DNA from: Cryobacterium sp. PH29-G1
Lineage (GTDB): Bacteria; Actinomycetota; Actinomycetes; Actinomycetales; Microbacteriaceae
Reading direction: 5' to 3'
Assembly (NCBI RefSeq): GCF_030063365.1
Contig: NZ_JASISY010000006.1
Span: 154,335-218,334 of the forward strand
DNA: 64,000 nt
Part shown: piece by piece, positions 1-8,264 of the stretch
Position numbering within the stretch: position 1 is the first letter of the stretch
Layout: every line of letters begins with the position of its first letter
Program-made: the position numbers and the translations under genes
The notes under the pieces: model-generated
Told to the model about the DNA's origin: nothing
What the model saw: only the letters and a program-made list of their open reading frames with translations
Database searches by the model: none

Positions 1-894
1 GTCGTCAAGGCGTCCGCCGGCGGCGGCGGTCGCGGCATCCGTTTGGTCGAAGACCCGTCCCAGCTGCGCGGCACGGTGGAGATCGCCCAGGCCGAGGCGC
101 TCGGTGCCTTCAATTCGTCGGACGTCTACTTCGAGAAGTTCGTGACGAGGGCCCGCCACGTTGAGGTGCAGGTTCTCGGCGACGGCGAAACGTACGTTCA
201 CCTGGGCGATCGAGATTGCTCGATGCAACGCCGACAGCAGAAGATTCTCGAAGAGGCACCGGCTCCCGGTCTGCCGGATGCGGTACGAGAACGGATGCGC
301 GAGTCCTCGGTGCAACTGGCGCGGCAGGCCCACTACATCGGAGTGGGCACCGTGGAATTTCTCTACGACCCGATCAGCCATGAGGTCGCCTTTATTGAAA
401 TGAATACCCGCATTCAGGTGGAGCACACCATTACCGAAGCGATCACGGGTATGGACCTGGTGCGCGAGCAACTGCGAATTGCCGCGGGGGAGAAGCTCGG
501 CCTCACACAGGATGACATCCATTTTTCGGGGCATGCCCTTGAATTTCGCATCAATGCCGAAGACCCCGACAATAAGTTCATGCCGAGCCCGGGCCTGATC
601 AAGACGTTGAACCTGCCCGGGGGCGCCGGAGTCCGATCCGACTTCGGCTTTATCGCGGGCAAGACCGTGGCACCGTTCTATGACTCCCTGCTGGGCAAAA
701 TCATTGTCTGGGCGCCCACCCGTGAACTCGCCATCGCGCGAGCGAAACGAGCCCTCGACGAATCCTCGATCGAGGGTGTGCGATCAACCATTGGTCTGCT
801 CACCTCCCTCGTCGGTCTCGACGACTTCGCGGAGGTCAATCACCACACCAAGTACATCGAATCTGTTCTCGACGCGTTGGGAGACACCGAATGA
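1..894 (+). CDS. accC: Biotin carboxylase subunit (ATP-grasp), 5' end outside window
   Basis: This is the C-terminal 297 residues of a biotin carboxylase, which uses ATP and bicarbonate to carboxylate biotin on a carrier protein. The frame is open from base 1 and begins inside the glycine-rich ATP-binding loop (KASAGGGGRGIR). Further on come HVEVQVLGD, QRRQQKILEEAPAP and EMNTRIQVEH, the ATP-grasp metal and biotin site. Canonical EMNTRLQVEHPVTE is slightly altered here (IQVEHTITE). The stop overlaps the start of the pxpB-like gene (ATGA), so it is the upstream member of an operon. Biotin carboxylase genes often accompany 5-oxoprolinase subunits, and urea carboxylase fuses the same domains. A carrier gene (accB) and pxpA would be expected upstream of the window. 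Confidence 0.9.
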   Translation, partial: VVKASAGGGGRGIRLVEDPSQLRGTVEIAQAEALGAFNSSDVYFEKFVTRARHVEVQVLGDGETYVHLGDRDCSMQRRQQKILEEAPAPGLPDAVRERMRESSVQLARQAHYIGVGTVEFLYDPISHEVAFIEMNTRIQVEHTITEAITGMDLVREQLRIAAGEKLGLTQDDIHFSGHALEFRINAEDPDNKFMPSPGLIKTLNLPGGAGVRSDFGFIAGKTVAPFYDSLLGKIIVWAPTRELAIARAKRALDESSIEGVRSTIGLLTSLVGLDDFAEVNHHTKYIESVLDALGDTE

Positions 895-1784
895 CACCGC
901 AAACAACAGCTCGCTACACCTGGGGCGGCGACGAATTTCTTTTCGTCGAGATCGCCGAGGGGATGTCCCTCGAAGCGAATTTCATCTCCAACAGCATCGC
1001 GAATGCCCTGGAAGCCAGAGCTCTCGCCGGCATTGTGGATATCTGCCCGGCCAACGCCTCGTTGCTGGTGCGCTTCGACCCCGACAAATTGGCGTGGCAG
1101 GAGCTCGAGCGGGTGGTGCACGCGTTGGAGGACGAGGTGCGGGCCTCCACCGAGAAGGTACTGGAGACGCGAATCATCGAGATTCCGGTTTGGTACAACG
1201 ATCCGTATACGAATGAAACGGTCGCCCGCTTTCGTGAGGGGTACCATCAGCGGCCCGAAGGAAATGACCTGGATTACGCCGCCGAGGTCAACGGACTGGC
1301 AGACGCTGAAGAGTTCATCAAGCGGCATCACGAATCACCCTGGCTGGTGTCCATGGTGGGTTTCGTCGCCGGACTGCCGTTCCTCTATCAACTGGTTGAG
1401 CGCGAACAGCAGCTGGAAGTTCCCAAGTATCTGAGCCCCCGCACGGATACCCCGCCGCTGACCGTGGGCTACGGCGGCTGTTTCAGTTGCATCTATTCGG
1501 TGCGCGGTGCGGGTGGATACCAGATGTTCGGCGTTGCGGCCGCTCCTATTTTTGATCCGACCCAGGCGTTGGAAGACTTCTCGGATTTCATGATCTTCTT
1601 TAAACCCGGCGACATCGTGAAGTTCAAGCCGATTGACGAGACCGAATACCGGCGGATCCGCACCGAAGTCGACGCCGGCACCTTCCGCTACCGACAGGCA
1701 CCGATCACTTTCGATTTGAAAGCAGCACTGGCCGACCCCGACGGTTACAAGCTGTCACTTCTGGAGGCACTCAATGGCATTTGA
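891..1784 (+). CDS. pxpB: 5-oxoprolinase subunit PxpB (KipI / allophanate hydrolase subunit 1 family)
   Basis: 297 residues of the KipI/AHS1 family. In 5-oxoprolinase, PxpB works with PxpC and PxpA to open pyroglutamate to glutamate with ATP. In urea amidolyase the same fold is a carboxylase domain. Seen: LVRFDPDKL-type N-terminal subdomain, then GYGGCFSCIYSVRGAGGY near residues 193-210, corresponding to the GIYPxxSPGG loop of typical KipI proteins but with SCIY replacing GIYP, so substrate use may differ. The start ATG overlaps the accC stop and has GGGAG upstream. It overlaps pxpC by 11 bases, so the three genes are translationally coupled. The protein is somewhat longer than B. subtilis KipI. 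Confidence 0.85.
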   Translation: MTPQTTARYTWGGDEFLFVEIAEGMSLEANFISNSIANALEARALAGIVDICPANASLLVRFDPDKLAWQELERVVHALEDEVRASTEKVLETRIIEIPVWYNDPYTNETVARFREGYHQRPEGNDLDYAAEVNGLADAEEFIKRHHESPWLVSMVGFVAGLPFLYQLVEREQQLEVPKYLSPRTDTPPLTVGYGGCFSCIYSVRGAGGYQMFGVAAAPIFDPTQALEDFSDFMIFFKPGDIVKFKPIDETEYRRIRTEVDAGTFRYRQAPITFDLKAALADPDGYKLSLLEALNGI

Positions 1785-2739
1785 CATTCTCGAACCCGGC
1801 CTCGCCACCACCGTGCAGGATGAGGGACGAATCGGCTACTACCGGTTCGGGCTCCCGCAGGGTGGATCGATGGACCAGTACTCGGCCTCATTGGCCAACC
1901 GTCTGGTGGGAAACACTGTTGCCGAAGCGGTCTTGGAATGCACCTATATCGGGCCCAAGATCGTGACCACAACGGATGCCGTGATTGCCGTGACCGGTGC
2001 CCCCGTTGACGTCTTCGTCAATGGCGAGATCGTGCCCGAATACGAGCGAATTGCTCTCGTAACCGGCGACGAACTGAAGTTCGGCGTGATCAAGGGCGGC
2101 ACCAAGTACTTCATTGCCGTGCACGGCGGTATTGATGTTCCCGAAGTTCTCGGTTCGCGGTCGACGTATCCGATCGGCGCCATCGGCGGAGTCGAGGGTC
2201 GTGCGCTCAAGGCGGGCGATCTGGTACCGGTTGGTGTCGGTAGGGACAACGGATTGCCGGAGCTGCGCGCCATCGCTCTGGAAGATCGACCGGTATTTTC
2301 CAAGGACGTGACTGTTCGCGTCATGCTGGGGCTCTATGACCAGAATCTTTCAGCCAAGGGGCTGGAGACTCTGCTGAACAGCGAATGGGTGCTGACCCCG
2401 GTAGCCGACCGCATGGGGCTTCGCTACAGCGGCCCCGGCGTGGAATGGAAAGAGCGCGAACAACCCTTTGGCGCTGGACAGGACCCGTCGAATATCGTAG
2501 ACGCGGGATACGCCGTTGGTTCCATTCAGATACCCGGCGGTACCCAGCCGATCATTCTGCACCGCGACGCCGTATCCGGTGGTGGCTATGCCATGGTCGC
2601 CACGGTTATTTCTGCGGACATGGACCTGGTGGCGCGCTGCGCGCCCGGTACGAAAACCCATTTCGTGGCCGTGACCATGGAACAGGCGTTGGAAGCTCGC
2701 CACGAAAACACGGCACGCGCAGCCAGGATCTGGTCCTAG
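1774..2739 (+). CDS. pxpC: 5-oxoprolinase subunit PxpC (KipA / allophanate hydrolase subunit 2 family)
   Basis: 321 residues of the KipA/AHS2 family, partner of PxpB. The N-terminus shows the family hallmark GLATTVQDEGRIGYYRFGLP followed by a GSMDQYSASLANRLVGN stretch. The middle has YFIAVHGGIDVPEVLGSRST, and the C-terminal part contains GGTQPIILHRDAVSGGGYA, all typical. A strong ribosome site (GGAGG at 1762-1766) lies inside the end of pxpB, 7 bases before the ATG. It is the last gene of the operon; the next gene begins 36 bases on with its own promoter-like sequence. Pairing of pxpB, pxpC and a biotin carboxylase could mean 5-oxoproline use or a carboxylase acting on another amide; the sequence does not decide. 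Confidence 0.87.
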   Translation: MAFDILEPGLATTVQDEGRIGYYRFGLPQGGSMDQYSASLANRLVGNTVAEAVLECTYIGPKIVTTTDAVIAVTGAPVDVFVNGEIVPEYERIALVTGDELKFGVIKGGTKYFIAVHGGIDVPEVLGSRSTYPIGAIGGVEGRALKAGDLVPVGVGRDNGLPELRAIALEDRPVFSKDVTVRVMLGLYDQNLSAKGLETLLNSEWVLTPVADRMGLRYSGPGVEWKEREQPFGAGQDPSNIVDAGYAVGSIQIPGGTQPIILHRDAVSGGGYAMVATVISADMDLVARCAPGTKTHFVAVTMEQALEARHENTARAARIWS

Positions 2740-2775
2740 CTGCGCGTAGTTTCTCGTGCGGGTACGCTGTCCCGC

Positions 2776-3747
2776 ATGAGAGCTGCCGTCTACCGCAGAT
2801 ATGGAACGCCGAGCGTTGTGCACGTCGAGGAGACACCGGCTCCGGTACCGGGGAAGGGGGAACTGCTCGTACGGGTGTCTGCCAGCACGGTGAATCGCAC
2901 CGACTGTGGGTTTTTGAGTGGCAAGCCGCGGATCGTGCGCCTGTTCAGCGGACTGCGGGCGCCCCGGGCGAGGATTCTCGGCTGCGAATTCGCCGGCGAA
3001 GTGACCGATATCGGTGCCGACGTGCGCGCGTTTACTGTCGGCCAACGAGTGTTCGGTTACAACAGCGTGAAATTCGGCGGGCACGCCGACTTTCTGACAA
3101 TCGCGGAAACGGATCTCGTAGCGGAGATCCCGGCGGGACTGACCTACGCTGAGGCGGCGCCGATCGTGGAGGGTGCCCACTACGCGCTCAGCATGATTCG
3201 GGCGGCCCGGGTCTCGGCTGGCCAAAATGTTCTCGTCAACGGTGCCACCGGGGGAATCGGGTCGGCCGCTGTGCAATTGCTCGTACATTTGGGCGTTCAC
3301 GTCACGGCGGTAGGCGCGAGCGCTCACCGGGAATTGCTGGAATCCCTCGGTGCCGAACACGTGGTGGACTACACCCGAGAGGATTTCACGGCACTCGACA
3401 AGAAATTCAACCTCGTGCTCGACGTGGTCGGTAAGAGCACTTTCGGGGCCTGCCGCCGCCTGCTCGCGCCGGGCGGAATTTACTTATCTTCGGAACTCGG
3501 TCGAAAGTGGCAAAACCCAGTCCTGGCGCTGATCACACCGCTGCTCGGAAAGCAACGGGTGCTTTTTCCGATTCCCAAGGATACGAGAGACGATGTGTTG
3601 TTCTTGAAGAACCTCATCGAATCGGGGGAGTTCCGACCGGTGATTGACCGCACCTACCCGCTTGAGAAGATTCGTGATGCGTACGACTACGTTTCGAGCG
3701 GTCAGAAGATCGGTAACGTCGTCCTGCGACTGCGTGCGGAGCGCTAG
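2776..3747 (+). CDS. Zinc-independent MDR alcohol dehydrogenase / quinone oxidoreductase-like protein
   Basis: 323-residue medium-chain dehydrogenase/reductase that should use NAD(P)H. The N-terminal GroES-like domain has NRTDCGFLSGKP. The Rossmann nucleotide loop GATGGIGSAAVQLL is near residues 155-168. I see no catalytic zinc His/Cys set, which points to the quinone-oxidoreductase branch. The ATG follows a TACGCT box (2763-2768) by 7 bases with no ribosome site, so the mRNA is probably leaderless. The stop abuts the end of the convergent deaminase gene with no gap. Substrate unknown. Confidence 0.85.
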   Translation: MRAAVYRRYGTPSVVHVEETPAPVPGKGELLVRVSASTVNRTDCGFLSGKPRIVRLFSGLRAPRARILGCEFAGEVTDIGADVRAFTVGQRVFGYNSVKFGGHADFLTIAETDLVAEIPAGLTYAEAAPIVEGAHYALSMIRAARVSAGQNVLVNGATGGIGSAAVQLLVHLGVHVTAVGASAHRELLESLGAEHVVDYTREDFTALDKKFNLVLDVVGKSTFGACRRLLAPGGIYLSSELGRKWQNPVLALITPLLGKQRVLFPIPKDTRDDVLFLKNLIESGEFRPVIDRTYPLEKIRDAYDYVSSGQKIGNVVLRLRAER

Positions 3748-4245
3748 TCAGTGGCGGGCTTCCCAAAAGCCGCTATGTACCTCGGCGGCCTCATCGAGCA
3801 GGGCGGGACCGGCCACGGTGACGCTGTTTCCGCCACGGGCAAACACCTCGCGGCAGGGCAGATCCATGGTGGCTTCGCCGTCTTGCCGGGGAACCATCGC
3901 GGCCAGATCCTGCTCGGGCAGCGCATAGACGACGCGGCCGATCCCGGCCCAATAGATCGCCCCGGCACACATCGCGCACGGTTCGGTGCTCGTGTAGAGC
4001 GTGCTGGTGTGCAGGGCGTCTCGTGCCAGCAGGGTTGCGGCGATGCGTACCAGATTGGTCTCCGCGTGCCCGGTGGGGTCACCGAGGGTGACGACGGTGT
4101 TCTGGCCCTCAATGATGATGTCCTCGCCGGTCACGAGGACCGCTCCGAAGGGGTGATTGCCCACCTCGCGGGAGGCGCGCGCCACCTTGATGGCGTGCCG
4201 CAGGTGTGCTTCATCGGTGGTTGAGACAGTGCTGAGGTCGGGCAT
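3748..4245 (-). CDS. Nucleoside/guanine deaminase (CMP/dCMP deaminase fold)
   Basis: 165 residues of the zinc-dependent cytidine deaminase superfamily. The zinc and catalytic residues are visible: His60-Ala-Glu62 (GHAETN) and Cys90/Cys93 in EPCAMCAGAIYWAGIGRVVY. The family includes guanine deaminases and TadA-like enzymes. The absence of a TadA-type context and the YWAGI motif favour a nucleoside or guanine deaminase of purine salvage. I chose the ATG at 4245 over an upstream TTG (4278) because GAGAAAG lies a suitable distance before it. Convergent and adjacent to the MDR gene. Confidence 0.85.
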   Translation of the reverse strand: MPDLSTVSTTDEAHLRHAIKVARASREVGNHPFGAVLVTGEDIIIEGQNTVVTLGDPTGHAETNLVRIAATLLARDALHTSTLYTSTEPCAMCAGAIYWAGIGRVVYALPEQDLAAMVPRQDGEATMDLPCREVFARGGNSVTVAGPALLDEAAEVHSGFWEARH

Positions 4246-4294
4246 GATCGTCGCTTTCTCAATGGGGGAAAGAGTCAAGCCTAACCGCGCCCCG

Positions 4295-4849
4295 CTACCG
4301 GTCGGTGGTCTGGCGCTCGCGAAAGGCGATCATATTCATGCGGTTGCCGCAGCGCACGCTGCAAAAGCGCTTAGACCCGTTTCGGGAGAGGTCGAGCACG
4401 AGGCCGGTGCAATCATCCGCTTCACAGAGACGCAGGCGAGCCATTTCGTCGCTGCGGATCACGTCGATCAAGGCCAGCGCCGCCTCGACCCGCATCCGCT
4501 CGCCGAGGGGGGCCTCGGGAACGGTCGCGTGCAGGTGCCAGTCCGACTCGTCGTGGCGCGCGAGCTGGGGAAGCGCGCTCGCCTCACGCAACATGCGATT
4601 GACCTCGATCACGGCGTCGTCGCGGTCCAGGGTCCACACCCGGCGCAGCAGGGCGCGGGTCTGTCGCACGTCGCGCAGTTCGGTTTCATCCCCATCGATA
4701 CGGCCGGTGAAGGGAATCGGGGCCAGAAGGTGGGCGAGATCGGCAAGCGTTTCGAGTTCGTCGAGGCCGCTGCGGGAGGCCCCGGGGTCGGTCTTGCCGA
4801 GGGCCACCACGAATTCCAGGGCCTCTTCGGTGTCAGGGGCAAAATGCAA
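4295..4849 (-). CDS. CGNR zinc-finger transcriptional regulator (ABATE domain)
   Basis: 184 residues. The C-terminus carries a CGNR zinc finger: CEADDCTG then KRFCSVRCGNRMNM, four cysteines that would bind zinc next to a conserved CGNR. The N-terminal part is the ABATE-type ligand domain usually found with it. Such proteins are predicted stress or ligand-responsive regulators. The start is TTG with AGGAG 5 bases upstream. It is transcribed divergently from an EamA exporter across about 80 bases, an arrangement that suggests local control of that exporter (inference). Confidence 0.85.
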   Translation of the reverse strand: MHFAPDTEEALEFVVALGKTDPGASRSGLDELETLADLAHLLAPIPFTGRIDGDETELRDVRQTRALLRRVWTLDRDDAVIEVNRMLREASALPQLARHDESDWHLHATVPEAPLGERMRVEAALALIDVIRSDEMARLRLCEADDCTGLVLDLSRNGSKRFCSVRCGNRMNMIAFRERQTTDR

Positions 4850-4930
4850 GTTGACTCCTTATGGGTTCGGTCGTATTGTCAGTGGCGTGAGCCAGTTTAG
4901 GCCATGACAGGTGCGACCGAAGGACTCCCC

Positions 4931-5953
4931 ATGAAGCTGGCATCGATACCGGGCGGACTGGTCGTAGCCGTGATCGCGGCCGTCTCATTCGGCACCTCAG
5001 GCGCACTGGCCAAGCCCATGCTCGAGGCAGGCTGGTCGCCGACCGCCGCTGTCACCGCACGCGCCCTCACCGCCGGAATCGTATTGTTGCCGCTCGCGTT
5101 GTATTCGTTGCGCGGTCGGTGGGCGGCGCTGTGGCTCGGCCGGTGGCGCGTGCTGGGAATGGGGATCATCGGCGTGGCTTGCACGCAGCTGGCATACTTT
5201 GCTGCTCTGCAGACCATTCCGGTCTCGACCGCTCTTCTCATCGAATTTTTGGCCCCGCTGATTCTGGTCGGCTTCGTCTGGGCGACGACGAGGCGGATGC
5301 CGCGCCGCACCGTGCTGCTCGGCTCGGCACTCGCGGTCAGCGGCCTCGTTCTCGTGATCGGTCCCGGCGCAATTCAGGCCGTCGACCCGGTGGGGGTGCT
5401 GTTCGCCTTCGGCGCGGCGATCGCCTGCGCGGTGTTTTTCGTCGTGGCCGCACGTCCGGCCCACGGGTTGCCGCCCATCGCGCTGGCGGCATTTGGACTG
5501 TTAGTCGGTGGCGGGGCGCTCGGCCTGCTCGGCCTCACCGGTCTGCTCTCGTTCACGGCGTCGTTCGCCGACCTGTCGTTGCTGGGGATGTTAACGCCCT
5601 GGTGGGTGCCGTTGGTCGCGCTGGCGGTCATCAGCACAGCGATCGCCTATGCGGCGGGCATTACCGCCGCCGGGGTGCTCGGATCGAGGCTCGCATCGTT
5701 TGTGGGACTGCTGGAGGTGATCTTCGCGTCGTTGTTCGCCTGGCTGCTGCTCGGGGAGATGCTCACGCCCCTGCAATTGCTCGGTGGCTTGCTGATTTTG
5801 GGCGGTATCGCCGCAGTCGGGGAGGAGCGGGTGGAATTGGCCGCGGAATCCCTGTTGCCGGACGAGCCGCTCGTGCACGAGCAGCTATACCACGAGGTGG
5901 ACCAACCCGAGTCGTCGGGCGATGGGCGGGGCATCCACTCGGTAAACAGGTAG
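4931..5953 (+). CDS. EamA/DMT family transporter
   Basis: 340-residue membrane protein with about ten hydrophobic helices arranged as two EamA repeats, as in drug/metabolite exporters such as RhaT/YdcZ relatives. The first helix starts LVVAVIAAVSFGTSGALAKP, typical of EamA proteins. I placed the start at ATG 4931 because AAGGA lies 6 bases before it; an in-frame ATG at 4904 is possible but lacks this. It is divergent from the CGNR regulator. The C-terminal tail after the last helix is acidic and cytoplasmic. Substrate unknown; amino acids or related metabolites are common for the family. Confidence 0.88.
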   Translation: MKLASIPGGLVVAVIAAVSFGTSGALAKPMLEAGWSPTAAVTARALTAGIVLLPLALYSLRGRWAALWLGRWRVLGMGIIGVACTQLAYFAALQTIPVSTALLIEFLAPLILVGFVWATTRRMPRRTVLLGSALAVSGLVLVIGPGAIQAVDPVGVLFAFGAAIACAVFFVVAARPAHGLPPIALAAFGLLVGGGALGLLGLTGLLSFTASFADLSLLGMLTPWWVPLVALAVISTAIAYAAGITAAGVLGSRLASFVGLLEVIFASLFAWLLLGEMLTPLQLLGGLLILGGIAAVGEERVELAAESLLPDEPLVHEQLYHEVDQPESSGDGRGIHSVNR

Positions 5954-5983
5954 CAGCCCGGCGCACTCGCGGGCGTCGAGTGA

Positions 5984-6019
5984 CTGGCTCTCGCGTAGGG
6001 CCTGACTCTCGCGTCGGGC
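5984..6019. repeat. Two tandem 18-bp copies in intergenic DNA
   Basis: CTGGCTCTCGCGTAGGGC (5984-6001) is followed directly by CTGACTCTCGCGTCGGGC (6002-6019), differing at two positions. The pair lies between the EamA gene and the permease. It matches a window-wide tendency to short tandem duplications. Confidence 0.8.
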
Positions 6020-6051
6020 TTGGTCGAACGGGCACGGTCCCATTAGGGCAC

Positions 6052-6085
6052 TAGAGACTTCTAAACTTGAGGGTCTGAGTCTCTA
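6052..6085 (+). promoter_or_regulatory. Inverted repeat across the permease promoter/leader
   Basis: TAGAGACT (6052-6059) and AGTCTCTA (6078-6085) are perfect inverted arms separated by 18 bases. A TAAACT box (6062-6067) resembling a -10 element lies between them, and the ribosome site GAAGGA (6088-6093) follows at once. It could be an operator or a leader hairpin controlling the APC permease. Seen directly; function inferred. Confidence 0.5.
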
Positions 6086-6099
6086 CTGAAGGATTGTTC

Positions 6100-7503
6100 G
6101 TGCCCGACGCTGTTGGATCGCCCGCTCGCGCACGAACCAACCGAATTCGGCGGGTGTTCGCCTCGCGGGGATTGCTATTGGTGGCATTCGCCTTCTCGGT
6201 GATGGCCGACCCCGTGTCGTCGGTCGCCTATGCGGTGGAGGCGGCGTTGCGGGCGCTCGGCGGGGACCTGTCACTGTTGCTGGCGACTATGGGCCTCGTG
6301 CTGGCCATCATCGCCCTCGTCATCGTGAATTACCGCCAGCTGATTTCGCGCTACCCCAAGGGCGGTGGGGCGTCGGCCGCGGTCGGGGAAGCGTTTGGAG
6401 ACGGCTGGTCGTTCATTCCCATTGGTGCCCTGGTCGTGGACTTCGTGCTGACGATTGCCGTGAGCGTCTCAGCCGGAGCGTCTGCGGCCATCGCCTATTT
6501 TCCCGCTCTTGCTCCGTGGCGGGTAGAAATTGCTATTGGTTTGTTGCTCGTCGTCGCCGGGACCACGATGTTCGGGCATCTCGGTCGCGTGATCTTCGCC
6601 GCGATGACATTGACCTTCATCGTGCTGACCGTTTTCGTGTTGCTATATGGGTTGGGCGTGACCCCACAGGAATCCGGAACGATCTCCGACACCGCTCCCC
6701 ACGTGCCGATCCTGGCTGTGCTCCTTGCCTTTCCGGTGGCCATGGCCCTGGCCACCGGCGTCGAGGCACCATCCACGGCCATCGCCGAGCTCGGCGAACT
6801 TGACGATGCCGGCCGAAGGCGGTTCGGCCGGCTCACCCTGTGGCTGACGCTGGGCGTGGTTGGCACCATCACCATCGGGCTCGCCCTCGAGCTGGTTCAC
6901 CTGCAAATTGGAGTGCCGGGGGCGGACACGACCCAAATTGCTGAGCTGGCCCGGGTCGCCGCTCCGGCACCGCTCTTTGCCGCATTTCAGTTGGCTACCG
7001 CGCTGCTCCTGCTCGCCGCGGCGAGTTCTTCCTTTCAGGCCGGTCCGGGAATGCTCAAGGCACTGGCTCGGCACGCTCGATCGGACGGCCAGCTCGTGGG
7101 GATCCTGCCGAAGGCACTGGCCCGCACCAACGGCCGGCACACACCGGTGTGGGGAGTGGCGCTCTTTACCGCGCTGGCGGTCACGATCACGATCATCGCT
7201 GGCGCCAATGATCAAAATCTGGTTCTCTACTATGCCGTTGCGGTGTTCCTGAGCTTTTTGGGCGGTCTGCTGGCCATGGCCAAGTTCTCTTTTCACAGCC
7301 GTCGCAGCGCCTCCCTCGTGCTCAACCTCGTGGGTGCGGTCGTTGTGTTGTTCACGCTCATCATGAATCTGTCGCGCGGCCTTCCCTTGATCAGTCTCGG
7401 AGCAGCCCTCGCGGTGTCGGCCATTCTGCATCAGATTTGGGTGCATTCGGGCCGGCCAGAGGGCGTGCGCAGCGTTCAGGCCGCCAGCACGGCCAAATCC
7501 TAG
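6100..7503 (+). CDS. APC family amino-acid permease
   Basis: 467-residue membrane protein with about 12 hydrophobic segments. The N-terminal region GLLLVAFAFSVMADPVSSVAYAVE resembles helix 1 of APC superfamily transporters, and the body has broken-helix glycine motifs and a charged loop (GVEAPSTAIAELGELDDAGR). I took the GTG at 6100 as start because GAAGGA ends 6 bases before it. A soluble regulatory domain is absent. The yigZ-like gene follows directly (stop then ATG), so the two may be co-transcribed. Probable role: proton-coupled uptake of amino acids or amines. Confidence 0.83.
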   Translation: MPDAVGSPARARTNRIRRVFASRGLLLVAFAFSVMADPVSSVAYAVEAALRALGGDLSLLLATMGLVLAIIALVIVNYRQLISRYPKGGGASAAVGEAFGDGWSFIPIGALVVDFVLTIAVSVSAGASAAIAYFPALAPWRVEIAIGLLLVVAGTTMFGHLGRVIFAAMTLTFIVLTVFVLLYGLGVTPQESGTISDTAPHVPILAVLLAFPVAMALATGVEAPSTAIAELGELDDAGRRRFGRLTLWLTLGVVGTITIGLALELVHLQIGVPGADTTQIAELARVAAPAPLFAAFQLATALLLLAAASSSFQAGPGMLKALARHARSDGQLVGILPKALARTNGRHTPVWGVALFTALAVTITIIAGANDQNLVLYYAVAVFLSFLGGLLAMAKFSFHSRRSASLVLNLVGAVVVLFTLIMNLSRGLPLISLGAALAVSAILHQIWVHSGRPEGVRSVQAASTAKS

Positions 7504-8175
7504 ATGCACCAGACTGGGGGTATGCCTGATCTCACCCTGCACGGCGGCGCGGGTAGCCGCGTGGATGCCGAAATTGAGGTCAAACGATCCCGGTTTCTGT
7601 GCCGTCTGGTCAGAACTGAGACCGAGGATGCCGCCCGCGCCGCAATCGACGACGCACGCAAGGAACACTGGAATGCCCGCCACCATTGCTCGGCCTTCGT
7701 GCTCGGGCCCTCGGTGGCCCCCGATCAGGTGCGTCGCTCGAATGACGACGGTGAACCGTCTGGCACAGCGGGTCGGCCCATGCTCGAGGCCCTGACCGGA
7801 CGAGACTTCGTAGACTGCGTGGCCGTCGTCAGTCGTTACTTCGGCGGTACCCTGCTCGGCGCTGGCGGCCTGGTGCGCGCATACTCAGAGGCGGTCCTGA
7901 CCGCCATCGACGAAGCGCAGGTGCACGGGCTGGTCGTGGCACGTGAACGCCGCGAACTGTTCACCCTCGCGCTCTCCCACGCGGATGCCGGACGAATCGA
8001 GGCCGAGCTGCGCCAGCGCGGTGTGCTCATCCTGGGGACCGATTACGGGCGTGACGCCGTGCTGCACATTGCCGACGACAATACCGAGCGGCTGGCTGCG
8101 ACAGTGGCTCAGGTCACGGCTGGTGGCGCCGTTCTGGAAGCGCTCGGCCACGAATGGGTTGACGTCACAGCGTAA
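7504..8175 (+). CDS. YigZ/IMPACT family protein (UPF0029)
   Basis: 223 residues. The family signature is clear: KRSRFLCRLVRTE near the N-terminus, HHCSAFVLGP, NDDGEPSGTAGRPML and RYFGGTLLGAGGLVRAYS. The UPF0029 domain covers roughly residues 20-135 and a C-terminal alpha/beta subdomain follows. Eukaryotic IMPACT regulates Gcn2; the bacterial role is unknown. The first ATG (7504) directly follows the permease stop; a second in-frame ATG at 7522, preceded by GGGGG, is an alternative start giving 217 residues. Confidence 0.88.
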   Translation: MHQTGGMPDLTLHGGAGSRVDAEIEVKRSRFLCRLVRTETEDAARAAIDDARKEHWNARHHCSAFVLGPSVAPDQVRRSNDDGEPSGTAGRPMLEALTGRDFVDCVAVVSRYFGGTLLGAGGLVRAYSEAVLTAIDEAQVHGLVVARERRELFTLALSHADAGRIEAELRQRGVLILGTDYGRDAVLHIADDNTERLAATVAQVTAGGAVLEALGHEWVDVTA

Positions 8176-8264
8176 TTCCGTTCGTCTCGAACAAACCGGC
8201 GGCGACATCCATTTGTTTCCTCCGATGCAGGAAACATTCCGGCCCCTGCGACGTTGGGTCTGGT

